Notes under the pieces: generated by a model
What the model was told of the DNA's origin: nothing
Database searches by the model: none
What the model saw: only the letters and a program-made list of their open reading frames with translations
In this document: piece after piece, positions 16,785 to 25,461 of the stretch
How the letters are laid out: every line of letters begins with the position of its first letter
Numbering within the stretch: the stretch's first letter is position 1
NCBI GenBank assembly: GCA_041492185.1
Contig: JBGPWL010000003.1
Coordinates: 46,661 to 110,660, forward strand
Direction: 5' to 3'
DNA length: 64,000 bases
DNA from: JAOAPY01 sp041492185
GTDB taxonomy: Bacteria > Acidobacteriota > Blastocatellia > Pyrinomonadales > Pyrinomonadaceae
Program-made: the position numbers and the translations under genes

Positions 16785-17153
16785 GTGCCTGGCAAATCTG
16801 ATTTCGAAACGACTTTCCAAAAGCTGAAAGCGATTCTCGAGCCGTATGCGCCAAGGCTTGTCGTGGCGGCCGACACCGAAAAGTATTATGCCCTTGAGAC
16901 AAGTTACGTCATGAAGAACAAGCACCGGCTCTATTTCGCCGGCGTGAAATTGGGCAAAGCTTATGTGAGCTATTACCTGATGCCCGTGTACGGGTGCCCT
17001 GAGCTGCTGAAGAGTTTGTCACCTGAATTGAAAAAGCGGATGCAAGGCAAGGCCTGCTTTAATTTCAAGACGGTTGACGAAAAGCTTTTCAAAGAACTGG
17101 CTAAGCTAACAAAGGCAGGTGCGGAAAAATTCAAAGCGCCAAAGTTCCTTTGA
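16785..17153 (+). CDS. Conserved hypothetical protein (DUF1801/YdhG-like, tentative)
   Basis: A soluble protein of about 122 residues with SDFETTFQKLKAILEPYAP at the start and VSYYLMPVYGCPELLKSLSPELKKRMQGKACFNF in the second half (quoted here as two separate patterns: VSYYLMPVYG and KRMQGKACFNF). The pattern is familiar from small uncharacterised bacterial proteins with a fold like the DUF1801/YdhG group; function unknown. The start is uncertain: GTG 16785 gives a natural N-terminus (VPGKSDFETTF), while the frame opens from TTG 16755. It is followed within 20 bases by a small membrane protein gene. Confidence 0.65.
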   Translation: MPGKSDFETTFQKLKAILEPYAPRLVVAADTEKYYALETSYVMKNKHRLYFAGVKLGKAYVSYYLMPVYGCPELLKSLSPELKKRMQGKACFNFKTVDEKLFKELAKLTKAGAEKFKAPKFL

Positions 17154-17167
17154 GTTTTGCTTCTGAA

Positions 17168-17560
17168 ATGAAACTGTTTCATTTTGTTTTTGGCGTGGCC
17201 GTGCTCGTTATTTTTCTTCTTACCGGCCAATACATGGATCGTTACTTTCACCATTTGGTGGGCATGCCTGATGGGCCGCGATTGCTCTATCGCACCAGAC
17301 ACATTTTTATTTTGTTCTCAGGCTTGTTGAATGTCGGGATCGGCACCTACCTCGTATCACGAACCGCGCGCTGGCGGCGTATTTTGCAAAGCTCGGGGTC
17401 GGTTTTGATCGTCCTCGCTTCGTTGCTATTAATCCTCGCTTTCTTTTACGATACGACCCGCGGCGATTTGCGGGCGCCGCTGAGTCATTGGGGCATCTAC
17501 GCAGCCGTCGCAGGTACGCTCCTGCATCTTTTCAGCGGGCTAAGCGAAAGGCGTGGCTAG
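17168..17560 (+). CDS. Small integral membrane protein
   Basis: About 130 residues with four probable membrane helices: near residues 3-20 (FHFVFGVAVLVIFLL), 42-60 (HIFILFSGLLNVGIGTYLV), 74-94 (VLIVLASLLLILAFFY) and 107-124. Two charged loops separate them. ATG 17168 is preferred; a TTG at 17150 overlaps the preceding stop. I do not recognise the family. It starts 15 bases after the previous gene, so co-transcription is likely. Confidence 0.65.
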   Translation: MKLFHFVFGVAVLVIFLLTGQYMDRYFHHLVGMPDGPRLLYRTRHIFILFSGLLNVGIGTYLVSRTARWRRILQSSGSVLIVLASLLLILAFFYDTTRGDLRAPLSHWGIYAAVAGTLLHLFSGLSERRG

Positions 17561-17675
17561 TTCATCCAACAAAAGTATCATGCTTAACACTTCGATAACC
17601 ACGCGAGCAGCGGAAAGATCGCGTGCGCTATTAAATCTCGCGCGGCTGCGTTGGAAACAATACTGACATAGAGTA

Positions 17676-17703
17676 TTGACACTTCCTTACAATTCTATAC
17701 ATT
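17676..17703 (+). promoter_or_regulatory. Candidate sigma-70-type promoter
   Basis: TTGACA (17676-17681) and TACATT (17698-17703) with a 16-base spacer in an AT-rich stretch 17 bases before the GTG of the glycosyltransferase gene. TTGACA is a perfect -35; the -10 matches 4 of 6. If real, the mRNA leader is very short. Confidence 0.4.
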
Positions 17704-17719
17704 TGTTTACAGTTTCAAG

Positions 17720-19240
17720 GTGGCCTCGATCGCACTTCACGCGTCCAAACATTTGCTACAAACTCTTAAGATCGCTACGAGCGTGATGAAGGAAGCGTCG
17801 ATCAGCCGCGCAGGCCGGAGTCTTTTTCGGGTCGGCATTCTCACAGCCGGAGTTTATCTGGCCACTTTCCTGTTTTACTTCAGGGGCCCGCAAGGACATT
17901 CGCGCACGTCGCGAGAGCTGTTTGCGTGGTTCTTCTGCAGCTCTCTTCTCGTTCTGTTTTATGAAGGCTATCGGTTAGTCGATGAAGCGAGCGATGCCGC
18001 GCAACTGCGATTGGTCATTGGCTTCGCGATCGTCTTTTGCGTAATAGCGTTTTTCATTTTTCCTTTCCATTCGACTGACGTATTCGGCTACCTCAATCGC
18101 GGCTGGCAGCAGGTTCACTATCATCAAAACCCGTACGTTTACTCACTTGATGAGATTCCAAACTGGCGAAACGATCCGATGCTGCGGGAGCACTGGCTAT
18201 ACAATCCAAATCCTTACGGATTTCTATTCACGCTATTGTCCCGTTTGCTCGTTTGGTTGGGGCACGGACATTGGTGGCTGACGCTTTTCCTTTTCAAAGC
18301 AGTGAACGTCGGAGCCTATGCGCTTACCGCCTGGATAATCTGGCTCGGCGCCGGACGGTTCGGTCAAGCGAAAGCGAGAACCGCGCTCTACCTGTTTTTG
18401 TGGAATCCTTTAATCCTGATGCACGAAATTGCCAACGGTCACAACGATCTCTTGACCGGGTGCCTGGTTGCATTGGCAGTGTATCTCGCGCTGATTGGCG
18501 CGGGCTTCTGGATCATTCCCGCGCTCTTTGCCGCCGTGATGATGAAGTATGCGCCGGTAGTTTTGATTCCGTTCGCCTTTGCGTTCGTGATCAAAAAACA
18601 CGGCTGGATCGCTGCACTCCTAAGCAGCCTGGTTGGCGCGCTATTAGCCGTTGCGGCAAGCTTGCCTTATCTGGGCGATTGGAGATTATTTCGGCTCGCG
18701 GATATCAGATTCAACGCGACACTCATTGATAACTCCTTACACTCGTTTCTTATTCACATCTTCGAGAACGTTGCCCGGCTGTTGCCCTCGCTCGCTCAGT
18801 ATCATGATCTGGTAAATTCTTCGATCAAGAACATGCTGCTGCTGGGATTCGTGCTGTTTCTGACTGCTCAGTTCGTAACGCTTTCGAAAGTATTTCCCGC
18901 CACCACTTTGTTGACGAAGTCTCTGCTGATCATGTTTGTGCTCATCTGCCTCGTCAGCTCAAAGTTTAATGGTTGGTACATGGCGATTCTCCTGCCGCTC
19001 GCGCTCTTGTCCGACCAGGATTACTGGCTGCGGCGACTGGTTGTGCTCATCACGGCCGCGCAATTGTTGTCGTTGACCTTCTTCAAGCAAGCGTACATGC
19101 TGAATTTCTTCGCGATGATGCTCATCCCAGCCTGGATCATCTTCAGGCAGATCAGAAGCGAGCAGCGAGCGCTTGATGGCGGGCCGCGCCGAAGGAAGAG
19201 CGTCCGCCGCCGCAGCCTAGCGGACTCTGGTGCAGTTTGA
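17720..19240 (+). CDS. GT-C fold glycosyltransferase, GT87/DUF2029 (mannosyltransferase-like)
   Basis: A polytopic membrane protein of 506 residues with about 11-13 hydrophobic helices. GT-C enzymes use polyprenyl-phosphate sugars as donors on the outer face of the inner membrane. The first large loop contains STDVFGYLNRGW and HQNPYVY (about residues 118-140), the conserved Asp-containing segment of MptA/MptB-type mannosyltransferases, followed by YNPNPYGFLF. Later motifs are HEIANGHNDLL (about 234) and SSKFNGWYM (about 415). The C-terminus is a basic tail rich in Arg. Start GTG 17720 is the first in frame after the promoter; ATG 17786 is an alternative. The sugar and acceptor are unknown. 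Confidence 0.82.
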   Translation: MASIALHASKHLLQTLKIATSVMKEASISRAGRSLFRVGILTAGVYLATFLFYFRGPQGHSRTSRELFAWFFCSSLLVLFYEGYRLVDEASDAAQLRLVIGFAIVFCVIAFFIFPFHSTDVFGYLNRGWQQVHYHQNPYVYSLDEIPNWRNDPMLREHWLYNPNPYGFLFTLLSRLLVWLGHGHWWLTLFLFKAVNVGAYALTAWIIWLGAGRFGQAKARTALYLFLWNPLILMHEIANGHNDLLTGCLVALAVYLALIGAGFWIIPALFAAVMMKYAPVVLIPFAFAFVIKKHGWIAALLSSLVGALLAVAASLPYLGDWRLFRLADIRFNATLIDNSLHSFLIHIFENVARLLPSLAQYHDLVNSSIKNMLLLGFVLFLTAQFVTLSKVFPATTLLTKSLLIMFVLICLVSSKFNGWYMAILLPLALLSDQDYWLRRLVVLITAAQLLSLTFFKQAYMLNFFAMMLIPAWIIFRQIRSEQRALDGGPRRRKSVRRRSLADSGAV

Positions 19241-19671
19241 TTGTGGCACGCGCATCCTGCGCGTGATTCACGGGCGGGACGCCGGCACCACTTTTTCAAA
19301 CTGTACCAGTGCGCCTGGAGTTAGATATTGTGTCGGTCAGAGGCTTGTGATAGAGTCTGCCCTCTCAGTTAGCAAAGGTTGTTTGAGCCACGTCTTTGTT
19401 CTTGCTGTTCGAGGAGTTAGGCTCCGCGAACAAAGGGCTGTTTTCAAACATGAGGTTTCAGATTCCTCGCGAGAGAAGACTTTCCTCGATCATGCGCTGA
19501 GAACCCGCGCACCACGCGACGGAGCGGTGCCCGGGTTGATGATGTTTCGGAAGCCTGATGAGCTCGCAGGCCCATCGCTTCAAAACTTAAACTTCCTGTG
19601 GTCCAAGGGGCAGCACCTCGACAATTTTTGCTGCCACAACGGTACTCACAACAACCAAAAGGAGAAATAAA
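19241..19671 (+). other. Structured intergenic region without a supported gene
   Basis: Just after the glycosyltransferase stop is a perfect 8-bp hairpin (CACGCGCA 19247-19254, loop TCC, TGCGCGTG 19258-19265), nested in an outer inverted repeat (19229-19241 with 19298-19310, TGGTGCAGTTTGA type). A second structure at 19394-19435 pairs CTTTGTTC with GAACAAAG, or alternatively GGAG with CTCC inside, a possible leader or attenuator fold. A 146-codon ORF across the region has no ribosome site and low-complexity look and was not accepted. Confidence 0.5.
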
Positions 19672-20994
19672 ATGGCTGACAAACCTACACCTGAACACCC
19701 GACTCTTCCCTGCTGCCCGGATCTAAATACGGATCCCGTGTGCGACGTATTCGATGTGCGGCGGCGTTTGAAATTTCCTACCAGTGTGCGGACACAGCAA
19801 GGCCAGGTAGTATCGGTCGAGGTGATTATCCACACGCGCTTCACTCGCTGTTCCGGACCGTTGGCCGTGGGCGATCTGGTTTACAGTACGTCCCTCCTAC
19901 CCGGCGAAAAAGTGCGGCTGGCCACCAGCGATCGACGCAGCCGCTTCTCGTTCGACAGCAGCACCAATCTTAGCTATCGCAGCGAACAGATCTCAGAAGA
20001 GCAATATCGCATGACGGCCCTGCGTTCGTTCATGATGGATGCCTCGTCCAGGGATCAGACTTCGCAAAAGGATACAGAAAAGAGTTCCTGGGATTTTCAC
20101 GGCGACGCGGACGGTTCCATCGGATTCTTTTCCGCGAGCGCCGACGCGAATGCGCGGGGCTCGCACAACGCTCAATCGACGCGCGATTTTCTTGGAGAGC
20201 ACAGGGCGCACGCTGAGACGTCTGATCACCAATCAGTCGAAGCGACGCGCAAAGCTCATTCGATGTCGATCGGCGAGGTCTCAACGCGCGAGCACAAGGA
20301 AGGGGAATCGCAGGAGCACTACGAATCGTCCTCGCGCGAGTTTAACAATCCGAACAAATGTCACGCGGTTACGTTTCTGTTTTATCGCATCAACAAAATG
20401 GAAACGATCAAGTTCACGCTTGAATCGATAGAACGCCGCGTTATCGATCCGGCAAACGTGAACCGGCCCGTGCCTGTGCCGATGCCGACGAACAAGATTT
20501 CGGCTATCGCGCAATTTCTGCCGGCAACAACGCTGAGTGCGGCAGCGGCGCAACCCGCCGGCGGAACTTCTTTCCTGCGAGCGGCCTCGCTGACATCTCT
20601 CCGGCCAGACCTGAGCGCAAACTTTACCGCGGTGGTGCCAGAAGTAACCGCGGACGCCCCACTGCCCGAAAACCTGCGCAAGCAAGCGTTGGATGAAGTC
20701 GATCGCCAACTCAGTAAGCAGGGTTTGCTCGACAAGGAAGCGGGTGGAAAAGTTTCGCCTGCGGCGCAGGCAGAATTTAGTTACGAGCGCACCACGTCAC
20801 TACCGACCGCGGGAGTGATCGTGAAAGGGTGTCTCGACGATTGCGATATCTGCGAGCCTACCTTGCACCGCGAGATTGAATTGAATCTGGAGCGCAAGAA
20901 GCTCGAGAATGAACGCCTGAAGCGAGAGATCGAACTTATGGAGAAGGATCAGCAGCATCGCTGTTGCCCGCCTGAATCCGAACCCGACGAGTAA
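19672..20994 (+). CDS. Uncharacterised protein with terminal Cys pairs and C-terminal coiled coil
   Basis: 440 residues, no signal peptide, unrecognised family. N-terminal part (1-75) has PCCPDL and a beta-rich domain (PTSVRTQQGQVVSVEVII) with LLPGEKVRL. Residues about 85-235 are very rich in Ser, Asp, Glu, His and Gln (hydrophilic, probably helical or disordered, with SSSREFNNPNKCHAVTF at the end), then a folded domain FLFYRINKMETIKFTLESIERRV. The last 45 residues are a charged coiled coil (LERKKLENERLKREIELMEK) ending HRCCPPE. AAAGGAG at 19658-19664 supports ATG 19672. A strong hairpin follows at 21008-21039, so it is a single-gene unit. The architecture suggests a structural or scaffold protein, but this is only an impression. 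Confidence 0.75.
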   Translation: MADKPTPEHPTLPCCPDLNTDPVCDVFDVRRRLKFPTSVRTQQGQVVSVEVIIHTRFTRCSGPLAVGDLVYSTSLLPGEKVRLATSDRRSRFSFDSSTNLSYRSEQISEEQYRMTALRSFMMDASSRDQTSQKDTEKSSWDFHGDADGSIGFFSASADANARGSHNAQSTRDFLGEHRAHAETSDHQSVEATRKAHSMSIGEVSTREHKEGESQEHYESSSREFNNPNKCHAVTFLFYRINKMETIKFTLESIERRVIDPANVNRPVPVPMPTNKISAIAQFLPATTLSAAAAQPAGGTSFLRAASLTSLRPDLSANFTAVVPEVTADAPLPENLRKQALDEVDRQLSKQGLLDKEAGGKVSPAAQAEFSYERTTSLPTAGVIVKGCLDDCDICEPTLHREIELNLERKKLENERLKREIELMEKDQQHRCCPPESEPDE

Positions 20995-21007
20995 GGAACA
21001 CCGAGAA

Positions 21008-21039
21008 CAGATGACCGGCGATCCCTCGCCGGTCATCTG
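21008..21039. terminator. Strong hairpin terminator
   Basis: Perfect 14-bp stem (21008-21021 with 21026-21039, CAGATGACCGGCGA) with a TCCC loop, 14 bases after the stop of the preceding gene. No clear T run follows, so it may stop transcription weakly or protect the mRNA 3' end. Confidence 0.7.
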
Positions 21040-21146
21040 GCTGATTTGAGTCAAGCGTACTCTGCGCACAAGGGATTCCCCCACCCTTCTTGTCTCTGAT
21101 AGAATCTGCCCAGCGAACAGCGACAGCGATTGATGAGGAGACAATT

Positions 21147-21677
21147 ATGGCCACACCCGCAACTTTCATCACCAGGCCTGCTAATGATGAGTATGCGCCC
21201 TACTATGAAAAATACATCGCGCTCGTGCCCGATGGAAATGTCGTCGCGACGTTAGCCCAGCAACTCGACGCTACCATGAAACTCCTGCGTAGCATCGATG
21301 AAGCGCAGGCGAACAAACGCTACGCGCCCGGCAAGTGGAGTATTAAGGAAGTCGTCGGTCACCTTATCGACAGCGAGCGCGTCTTCGTCTACCGCGCGAT
21401 GAGGTTTGCGCGCAACGATAAGACGCCGCTATCTGGATTTGAGCAGGATGATTATGTGCGCAGCGCGAACTTTGACGAGCGGCAGTTGGCAGATCTCGCG
21501 CAGGAGTTTGAATACGTGCGACTGGGAGCCATTCAATTTTTTAAGTCATTGACCGAGGAGGCATGGTCTCGACGTGGCGCCGCAAATGATAACGAAGTCA
21601 GCGTGCGCGCGTTGGCATACATCATGGCCGGGCACGAAGCGCATCACGTCAGCGTGCTTAGGACGAAGTATCTTTGA
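21147..21677 (+). CDS. DinB family metal-dependent four-helix protein
   Basis: DinB/YfiT-type proteins are four-helix bundles with a three-histidine metal site, often thiol-dependent transferases. Here the pattern is PGKWSIKEVVGHLIDSERVF (His in GHLID, about residue 74) and the C-terminal pair MAGHEAHHVSVL (about 162-173). Length 176 fits. ATG 21147 has GAGGAGA just upstream; the frame also opens from 21090. A -10-like TAGAAT at 21100-21105 lies 42 bases before the ATG. Substrate unknown. Confidence 0.85.
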   Translation: MATPATFITRPANDEYAPYYEKYIALVPDGNVVATLAQQLDATMKLLRSIDEAQANKRYAPGKWSIKEVVGHLIDSERVFVYRAMRFARNDKTPLSGFEQDDYVRSANFDERQLADLAQEFEYVRLGAIQFFKSLTEEAWSRRGAANDNEVSVRALAYIMAGHEAHHVSVLRTKYL

Positions 21678-21797
21678 CCCACACCGCCGCCATGGCAACG
21701 TGCCGAATCTTGGCTGCGATGATTACCCTGCTTTACAATCGATTCAATTTTGAGTTCGTGGCTATTCACCTTACAACCAAACCGAGGGAGGAAAGAC

Positions 21798-22052
21798 ATG
21801 CCAGTTGGTTTTGCAAACGACATCGTGCCGATGTTTACGCAAATGGACATCCAGCACATGAGCCAGCAAGGGGTATCTCTGAATGAGTATGCCTACATGA
21901 GCGACCCGACGGATGACCACGCGAATGCTAATGATGTTTACCAGCAGGTATCTAGTGGGTCAATGCCTCCATCGTGGAGCGGAGAAAAGGCCTGGACGCC
22001 GCAAATGGTACAACTGCTCCAACAATGGATGACCGATGGGTATCAACCATGA
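21798..22052 (+). CDS. Small protein next to a c-type heme protein
   Basis: 84 residues. Contains IVPMFTQMDIQHMSQQGVSL, then ANDVYQQVSSGSMPPSW and a final WTPQMVQLLQQWMTDGY. This order (PLFT..DI..M, then dGsMP..W, then VqLf..W...G) occurs in small bacterial proteins near cytochrome-like genes. Function unknown. An excellent ribosome site GGGAGGAAAG (21785-21794) precedes ATG 21798. The next gene, 180 bases on, carries a CxxCH heme motif, which suggests a functional pair. Confidence 0.75.
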   Translation: MPVGFANDIVPMFTQMDIQHMSQQGVSLNEYAYMSDPTDDHANANDVYQQVSSGSMPPSWSGEKAWTPQMVQLLQQWMTDGYQP

Positions 22053-22233
22053 CCCAGGAGTGTTGCCGGTTTAGGGCTTCCAAAAATCTTTGCCGGCATG
22101 AAGACCTTGTGTTAGATTGCAACCGTTTCATTTAGCGGCTGTATTGCTTGTTCACTCCCATTGACCTCACTGTGCCCAGAACAAATTGGCGTTCTCGATC
22201 TTCGAGCGCGCCATTCGACTCGTTGGAGGGCAT

Positions 22234-23778
22234 ATGAAGCCTACTATCAAATACATCGCGATTGTCGCTTTCGCCGTGATTTGCGTTATCGCGTGGAACG
22301 GCTCTCGCCAAATGAGCCCAAACACTGAAGCTGCGTCGACGCAAGCTCCGAGTCTGGCTCCAACATGCAATATCGTCTTAAGCTCGGCGGTGCCGCATGA
22401 CGCCAACATCCCGCAGGCCGATAAAGGAAATCCGACCGCGGAACAAATCGACTTTGATACTTTCTCGTGGAACTCTTTTATCGCGTTGAACTGGCCGGCT
22501 GATCCGAACAACAACGGAAAGCCCGATCCCGATCCGAACAAGAAGATCGGTCTCCAGGATTACAGTCCTGTTGTCTGGGAGACTTACAAGGAAAGCTATG
22601 CCGTCTTTTCGGCGGACGCTAAGGGCAATCCGGTGCGACCAGCGAGTTGGAATTCGTCACCACAGCCGCCGCCGGGATGCGGCTCGAATGCTGACTATGC
22701 GAAAAAACTGAACCAGCCGGTCCGTGTGATCAAGAACATTTCCAAGGACGGGTTGAATGAGTTTCTCGAGGCGTTTGTCATGGCGCCGCTCATCGATCAG
22801 AAGGGTGCGTTTGCGCGCTACGAGATTCTGGTGAACCAGGACGAATTCCAGCACATCATGAATCCCGCCAATCCGCTCACCGGTTTGATACGGCCGCCGC
22901 TTTGGGACAGCAGGAATCAAAAGAACGTCAACTTCCCGGTTGGGAGAGTTGGTGGTCCGGAGGGTCCGATCGAGGTCAAGGCGGCGTGGAAGATTCTTGG
23001 TCCAAAAGATGATCCGAGTCACTATCACAGTGAATGGATTCAGATCGCCTGGCCCACTAACAACCCCGGTTCTTATAAATGTTCCGAGCCGATGCGCGTT
23101 GGCCTGATCGCGTTACACATCGCGCATAAGACGTTCAATGCGCCGCAGTGGGCATGGTCCACTTTCGAGCAGATCGAAAACTACACGCCACCCGCTGGCT
23201 CACCGCCTGGAGCAAAGGCTTCCTTTTCGAACCCTGATTGCCCGCCGGCGACCTGTCCGCCAAATCAGATTCCTACTCAGCCCGCGAGCGGATGGAACGG
23301 CGATCCGAGCGTTCTCAATCAAGGGCCACCCACCCAGGTTGTCCCCGGAAAATCGGCGAGGGTCCAAACGAGTTGCAACGACCAGGCGATTCAACTCTTG
23401 AAGTCGGTGAATCCGAATACGGTTTGGCAATACTATCGGTTGGTGAGCACCCAATGGCCGCAGGATCCGTACTGTAGTGGCAAGCCCTGTCCTGTTTACA
23501 ATCCGCCGACGCTGGCCCATCAAGGGGCAAATCAGCTGCCCGTAAATTTGGCCAATTCAGTGATCGAAACTTATTTCATGGGACCGCCTGAGTCTCGGGA
23601 CAAACCGAGTTGCATGGCCTGTCATAACGGTGCCCAAGGGCTGATAACAAATCAGCCGCTCGATTTCAGCTTTGCGTTACAGGAAGCGTATCCAATCACG
23701 AACAGTTCGATCCGGGCGTTGCGAACACAGCGAAGGGCGATGGTTCAAAAGTTGATCGGTAATCAGAGCCGTCCATGA
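22234..23778 (+). CDS. Exported protein with a single C-terminal CxxCH heme site
   Basis: 514 residues. An N-terminal membrane anchor or signal (IKYIAIVAFAVICVIAWNG, residues 5-23) is followed by a large globular region with FDTFSWNSFIALNWPAD near 75 and HIAHKTFNAPQWAWSTFEQ near 300. Near residue 475 is SCMACHNGAQG, a c-type heme attachment motif, then LDFSFALQEAYP. GGAGGG at 22225-22230 directly before ATG 22234 fixes the start; the frame extends to 22186. Such proteins are usually labelled cytochrome c family or hypothetical. A periplasmic redox role is inferred from the heme motif only; the large N-terminal region is unassigned. Confidence 0.78.
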   Translation: MKPTIKYIAIVAFAVICVIAWNGSRQMSPNTEAASTQAPSLAPTCNIVLSSAVPHDANIPQADKGNPTAEQIDFDTFSWNSFIALNWPADPNNNGKPDPDPNKKIGLQDYSPVVWETYKESYAVFSADAKGNPVRPASWNSSPQPPPGCGSNADYAKKLNQPVRVIKNISKDGLNEFLEAFVMAPLIDQKGAFARYEILVNQDEFQHIMNPANPLTGLIRPPLWDSRNQKNVNFPVGRVGGPEGPIEVKAAWKILGPKDDPSHYHSEWIQIAWPTNNPGSYKCSEPMRVGLIALHIAHKTFNAPQWAWSTFEQIENYTPPAGSPPGAKASFSNPDCPPATCPPNQIPTQPASGWNGDPSVLNQGPPTQVVPGKSARVQTSCNDQAIQLLKSVNPNTVWQYYRLVSTQWPQDPYCSGKPCPVYNPPTLAHQGANQLPVNLANSVIETYFMGPPESRDKPSCMACHNGAQGLITNQPLDFSFALQEAYPITNSSIRALRTQRRAMVQKLIGNQSRP

Positions 23779-23823
23779 TCTAAATGAGACTCCCCTGCTT
23801 GAGAGACGGCGAGCCGAAGACTT

Positions 23824-23911
23824 AACCGCAAAGGACGCAGAGTACTTCGCAAGGGTCGCAGAGAGGTGTTCTTCGCGCTCCTCTGCGATTTCCTTTGCGG
23901 CCCTTTGCGTT
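23824..23911. repeat. CGCAAAG/CGCAGAG-type palindromic repeat
   Basis: Left arm (23824-23864, words CCGCAAAGGACGCAGAG and TCGCAGAG) faces a right arm (23881-23911, CTCTGCGA, CCTTTGCGG, CCCTTTGCGTT). The pairing is imperfect with slipped words. It lies between the heme-protein gene and the MaoC gene. Confidence 0.75.
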
Positions 23912-23970
23912 TTGATACTTCTTCGCTAATGCACCAAACTGAGCGGAACTCGTTTGCGTGAGGTGAAGTG

Positions 23971-24342
23971 ATGAACGTTGGTGATGTACGCGTCTGGGAG
24001 CGAACTTTTACTGAGGAAGACGTCCGGTTGTTTGCGAGATTCTCCGGTGATGAAGGCGAGCACCACCTCGAGCGGGACGCGCAAGGTCGCTTGATGGTCC
24101 ACGGGCTGTTGACGGCGACGCTGCCGACGAAGATCGGCGGTGATTTGAATTTCATCGCGCGCGAGCTGGCTTTTCAATTTCATCGGCCCGTGTTTGCCGG
24201 CGACACGATTCGTTGCGAGGTCACGCTCGTCGAGCTTGAGCCCGCGGACGGGCACCTTCGCGTTCATTCAAGATGGGTTTGTCGCAACCAGCAGGGAAAA
24301 GAAGTGATGACCGGCGAAGGGCGCGGCGTCGTGCGAACCTGA
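23971..24342 (+). CDS. MaoC-like (hot-dog fold) dehydratase
   Basis: 123 residues. Hot-dog enzymes of this group hydrate enoyl-CoA thioesters or act as related dehydratases. Motifs: VGDVRVWERTFTEEDVRLFARFSGD (start, residues 3-27), VHGLLTATLPTKIGG (about 43-57), the usual catalytic Asp-x-x-x-x-His region being modified here (SGDEGEHH, with Asp and His present), and FHRPVFAGDTIRCEVTLVELE (about 73-93). ATG 23971 with GTGAGG upstream; a GTG at 23968 is adjacent. It ends in a convergent terminator with the tonB-like gene. Confidence 0.83.
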   Translation: MNVGDVRVWERTFTEEDVRLFARFSGDEGEHHLERDAQGRLMVHGLLTATLPTKIGGDLNFIARELAFQFHRPVFAGDTIRCEVTLVELEPADGHLRVHSRWVCRNQQGKEVMTGEGRGVVRT

Positions 24343-24367
24343 ACAGAACGGACATACAAACGGCGGG

Positions 24368-24409
24368 AGAGGTACGCGACGTTTCCGAAATCGCATACCT
24401 CTTTTGTTT
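24368..24409. terminator. Bidirectional intrinsic terminator
   Basis: Twelve-base stem with one mismatch (24368-24379 with 24391-24402, AGAGGTACGCGA type), followed by TTTGTTTG on the plus strand. It lies between the convergent MaoC and TonB genes. Confidence 0.7.
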
Positions 24410-24483
24410 GGCAGGTAACCTCGCACAACTCGTGCGTGTGTTCCGACGGAGATTCTTTGGAGAGTCGATTGGACTAACTCTCG

Positions 24484-25272
24484 TTACTGTCGCAGTACAA
24501 AGTTGTAGGTGATCGTGCCCGAAACCTTCACCGGTTGGTCGTTCAGCTTTGTCGCGGAGAAGCGCGCCTGACGAGCAGCTCTTACCGCCTCCGGCATTAG
24601 AACCGGGTGTCCGGAGACTGCTTGCGCGGACACCACGTTTCCGAACTCATCGATTAAGACCTGAACGACGACTGTGCCGGAAGCACGAACTCTTTTTGCT
24701 AATTCAGAGTAAATCGGCTTTGGCAAATAGGTCGCCTGTCCGTTAAGAACACGGGAAATGTACAGGATTTTCTTTGATGGGAGCGTTGCCGCTGGCGGCG
24801 CCGGGCCAATGTCGTGAACGACTCCTGGTTCAGTTCCGCCTGGTCCAGAGGTGTTAGTTATCGGACCAGAGTTTGAAGGGTCAAGGATCCTCGGACCAAT
24901 GACCGCATCTCGAGGAGCGGGCGGAATCAAACTGGCGACCGCGCTGGTGTTCTTCGGCACGTTATTCGGATTCACATTGTCTATCAAAACCGGTCTAACT
25001 GCCTGCGTGATCTTCGCGGAGTTTTTTGTGCTGTTATCTCCTTTTGTTCGATGAGGCTGTTCACCAACGGGTTTTGTCGGCTCGAGCGGAACGTACGAGA
25101 TCAACTCCAGGTCCGTGGCCTCTTCATTCAGGTGCGCGTCGTAGGCGTAGATGCTCCCCACACCGGCGATGGCGAGTAGCAGGGCATAGACTGCCGTGGT
25201 CAATAACAGGAACGACCCGCGTCGCTTGAATTCGCGCGTGTGCGAACTCGATTCGATGAGATTATTAAACAT
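24484..25272 (-). CDS. TonB family energy transducer
   Basis: TonB couples the inner-membrane proton-motive force to outer-membrane receptors. The 262-residue protein has a cytoplasmic N-terminus, one membrane helix (about residues 20-43, SFLLLTTAVYALLLAIAGVGSIYAYD as two parts), a Pro/Asn/Thr-rich periplasmic spacer, and a C-terminal TonB domain with KPIYSELAKRVRASGTVVVQVLIDEFG (seen as YSELAKRVRASGTVVVQV) and SAQAVSGHPVLMPEAVRAARQ. The frame extends to 25326, but GGGAGGA lies just before ATG 25272. No exbB/exbD is nearby. Confidence 0.9.
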   Translation of the reverse strand: MFNNLIESSSHTREFKRRGSFLLLTTAVYALLLAIAGVGSIYAYDAHLNEEATDLELISYVPLEPTKPVGEQPHRTKGDNSTKNSAKITQAVRPVLIDNVNPNNVPKNTSAVASLIPPAPRDAVIGPRILDPSNSGPITNTSGPGGTEPGVVHDIGPAPPAATLPSKKILYISRVLNGQATYLPKPIYSELAKRVRASGTVVVQVLIDEFGNVVSAQAVSGHPVLMPEAVRAARQARFSATKLNDQPVKVSGTITYNFVLRQ

Positions 25273-25461
25273 CTGATCCTCCCTTTGCCGGTGCCATGCG
25301 GGTCGCGGGAGCTTAGTCAGTAACATTAGACTCCGCCTCCGGTTAGTTGTTCCACAGACTCCAGGGTTTCGACTCTAGACCCTTCAAAGATTGGACTTTA
25401 ACCACGGGAAATTTTAGGATGGCACGCGCTCTCTTAATTCAAAATAACAGGAGCAAACGGC

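Noticed and set aside
19230..19670. 146-codon plus-strand ORF in the gap after the glycosyltransferase
   Set aside because: No ribosome site and low-complexity look; the hairpins at 19247-19265 and 19394-19435 explain the region better.
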